64,000 bases of DNA, from contig NC_057916.1 of NCBI RefSeq assembly GCF_018873765.1, positions 25,467,001 through 25,531,000 on the forward strand, written 5' to 3'. This DNA comes from Telopea speciosissima. Taxonomy: Eukaryota > Streptophyta > Magnoliopsida > Proteales > Proteaceae. Shown piece after piece: positions 62,895 to 64,000 of this stretch; position 1 is the first letter of the stretch, and each line of letters starts with the position of its first letter. A program made the translations under genes and the position numbers. The notes under the pieces were generated by a model. The model was given only the letters and a program-made list of their open reading frames with translations, did not search any database and was not told the DNA's origin.

Positions 62895-63045
62895 ATATAT
62901 AGGCACGTAGTTGAATCTCGATATGTCTATACACCCACGAACCGATGGATATCTAGAAAGGATAATTTAGGACGGATGCTAGGAGGTATGGATTATATCA
63001 TGTAGTTGGAAGAGAATGATAGATCTAGCAATTTAAGTTGATGAA
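62895..63045 (+). pseudogene. Integrase fragment
   Basis: The + strand reads GTXLNLSTS then HPRTDGYLERII, matching the conserved HPQTDGQSER block of Ty3/Gypsy integrase, followed by a decayed downstream part. The DDE catalytic core is not otherwise visible. Confidence 0.7.
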
Positions 63046-63554
63046 CAGTATTATATCGGTGTTAGTGTAGCCAAGTGCGTCAAGAACTAAAAGGAACTGG
63101 AATCGAAGGATTCGACAAAACTTTGCTCAACAATAGATATGAGTGGAGTAATGGGTCCCTGAATGTCCCCTCCGTTATTGGGAGTGAATAGTAGGGATTC
63201 CATCAATATTCCAATTCATTCTAAAGCGAGTTAGGTAGTGGAGGATCGGAAGTGAAAGTCCTCATAGGAACGACCAGGTAAGCAAAGTAGTACAACCTTG
63301 TGTCATTCAACCCAAAATTTTTGGAGTACGAGATCTTGGACGAAGTATATGGAAATAGTTGCATCTCTCTATTTCTAGAAGTATAAGCTCGAGTTTGATT
63401 TTCACTGGGTCCTTATATACACTGGACTTTATATTAACTAAATCGGAATTGATTTATACCATTGTGTAAGGTGGATACTATTAGAGGACAAATCAATACA
63501 ACTTAGTTTAAGCTAAATAACTAAGCAGTCCTGGAGCGAAGTTGAGCACGTTTT

Positions 63555-63780
63555 AACCCCTCTATCGCACTATCCAATACCATTTAAGCAAAGCCAATGT
63601 GGTGGCGATGCACTTAGTAGGAAATCACAAACCCTTCCTTGCCGCTTTAATATCAATGAGCAGTTTATAGAGGAAGCCAGAAGAATGGGGTTGGAAGTGT
63701 TAATTGATGATGCTACTATGTTATTTTTCGCCTGACAGTACAACCCTCATTGCGGAGAAGATTAAGGAAGTCCAACCTAC
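63555..63780 (+). pseudogene. RNase H end and RT-integrase spacer
   Basis: TIQYHLSKANVVA, then after a one-base loss the DALSRKSQT part, is the end of Gypsy RNase H. It is followed by EEARRMGLEVLIDDATM, typical of the spacer before integrase. Here it lies downstream of the integrase fragment, opposite to the normal order. Confidence 0.7.
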
Positions 63781-63902
63781 CGATGCAGAGTAATCTCATT
63801 GATTAAAGGGGCATCTTGTTAATGAGAAGGCGAAGTGCGGTCGAAGTATCCTCACCTATGCGATACCTAGGTACGTCTCAATTTCGAGGACGAAATTCTT
63901 AT

Positions 63903-63915
63903 AAGGTGGGGAGGA
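63903..63915 (+). other. Polypurine tract
   Basis: AAGGTGGGGAGGA lies directly before the 3' LTR, the primer for plus-strand DNA synthesis. It follows TTTCGAGGACGAAATTCTTA, the sequence that usually precedes the tract in plant Gypsy elements. Confidence 0.85.
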
Positions 63916-64000
63916 TGTTAAATCCGTGCCCAAAACCCGGTTTGAAAGCGATCGACCACCGTCTGGTTTAAACCTTTGTGTAGAACCAAGAGTGGAGTAC
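63916..64000 (+). repeat. Start of the 3' LTR, cut by the window end
   Basis: The first 85 bases match the 5' LTR start, apart from four single-base gaps and no substitution. Confidence 0.95.

Larger units (their letters stand above)
58303..64000 (+). mobile_element. Ty3/Gypsy-type LTR retrotransposon, decayed, runs off window
   Basis: TGTTAAATCCGTGCCC starts both a left copy (58303) and a right copy (63916), and the following 85-89 bases match except for four single-base gaps. Between them are a primer-site-like TTGGTATCGAGC at about 61613, a broken gag zinc knuckle, an integrase piece, an RNase H end and a polypurine tract. The internal region is only about 2.3 kb, far less than a full gag-pol, and its pieces are out of normal order. 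Products: none possible as it stands. Confidence 0.9.

Overview
The window is nuclear DNA of a flowering plant. It holds four interrupted genes with GT-AG introns and canonical plant products, a nuclear tRNA-Leu, an Au-type SINE, and many MITEs, LTR elements and LINE relics. The species cannot be named from the sequence.

Four protein genes can be assembled exon by exon. (1) The 3' half of a PPIL1-type cyclophilin (CYP18-2) lies on the + strand, with exons at 2515-2648, 9841-9925 and 10773-10818; its 5' exons lie outside the window. (2) A complete cytosolic ribosomal protein S14/uS11 gene lies on the - strand (15436-19309, six coding exons, 150 aa) and converges on CYP18-2. (3) A complete ORANGE-LIKE gene lies on the - strand (24842-35394, eight exons, 310 aa). 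(4) A complete SORTING NEXIN 1 gene lies on the - strand (36771-52503, eleven coding exons, 404 aa). A tRNA-Leu(UAG) gene (- strand, 21987-22066) sits between RPS14 and ORANGE-LIKE. From recalled Arabidopsis locus numbers, ORANGE-LIKE and SNX1 are neighbours there too (At5g06130/At5g06140), and so nearly are CYP18-2 and RPS14A (At2g36130/At2g36160). The window may therefore join two ancestral gene pairs.

The genes work separately: RNA splicing (CYP18-2), translation (RPS14, tRNA-Leu), plastid protein quality and carotenoid control (ORANGE-LIKE), and endosomal sorting (SNX1). Their exons are short and conserved, but their introns are swollen by mobile DNA. CYP18-2 has a 7.2-kb intron holding a Ty1/Copia relic that was later hit by an Au SINE, a solo LTR and a hAT MITE. 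ORANGE-LIKE introns carry a Mutator-like element with a captured ketoacyl-reductase fragment and a decayed pararetrovirus-like segment with its promoter. SNX1 introns carry three Mutator-type MITEs, a LINE fragment, LTR debris and an unusual element with inverted LTR-like ends. Many of these insertions have perfect target-site duplications visible in the sequence.

The right end (53-64 kb) has no recognisable host gene. It holds a second decayed LINE, two related GGT-repeat tracts, and a large Ty3/Gypsy-type element with a LTR of about 3.3 kb. The 3' LTR of that element starts at 63916 and runs off the window.
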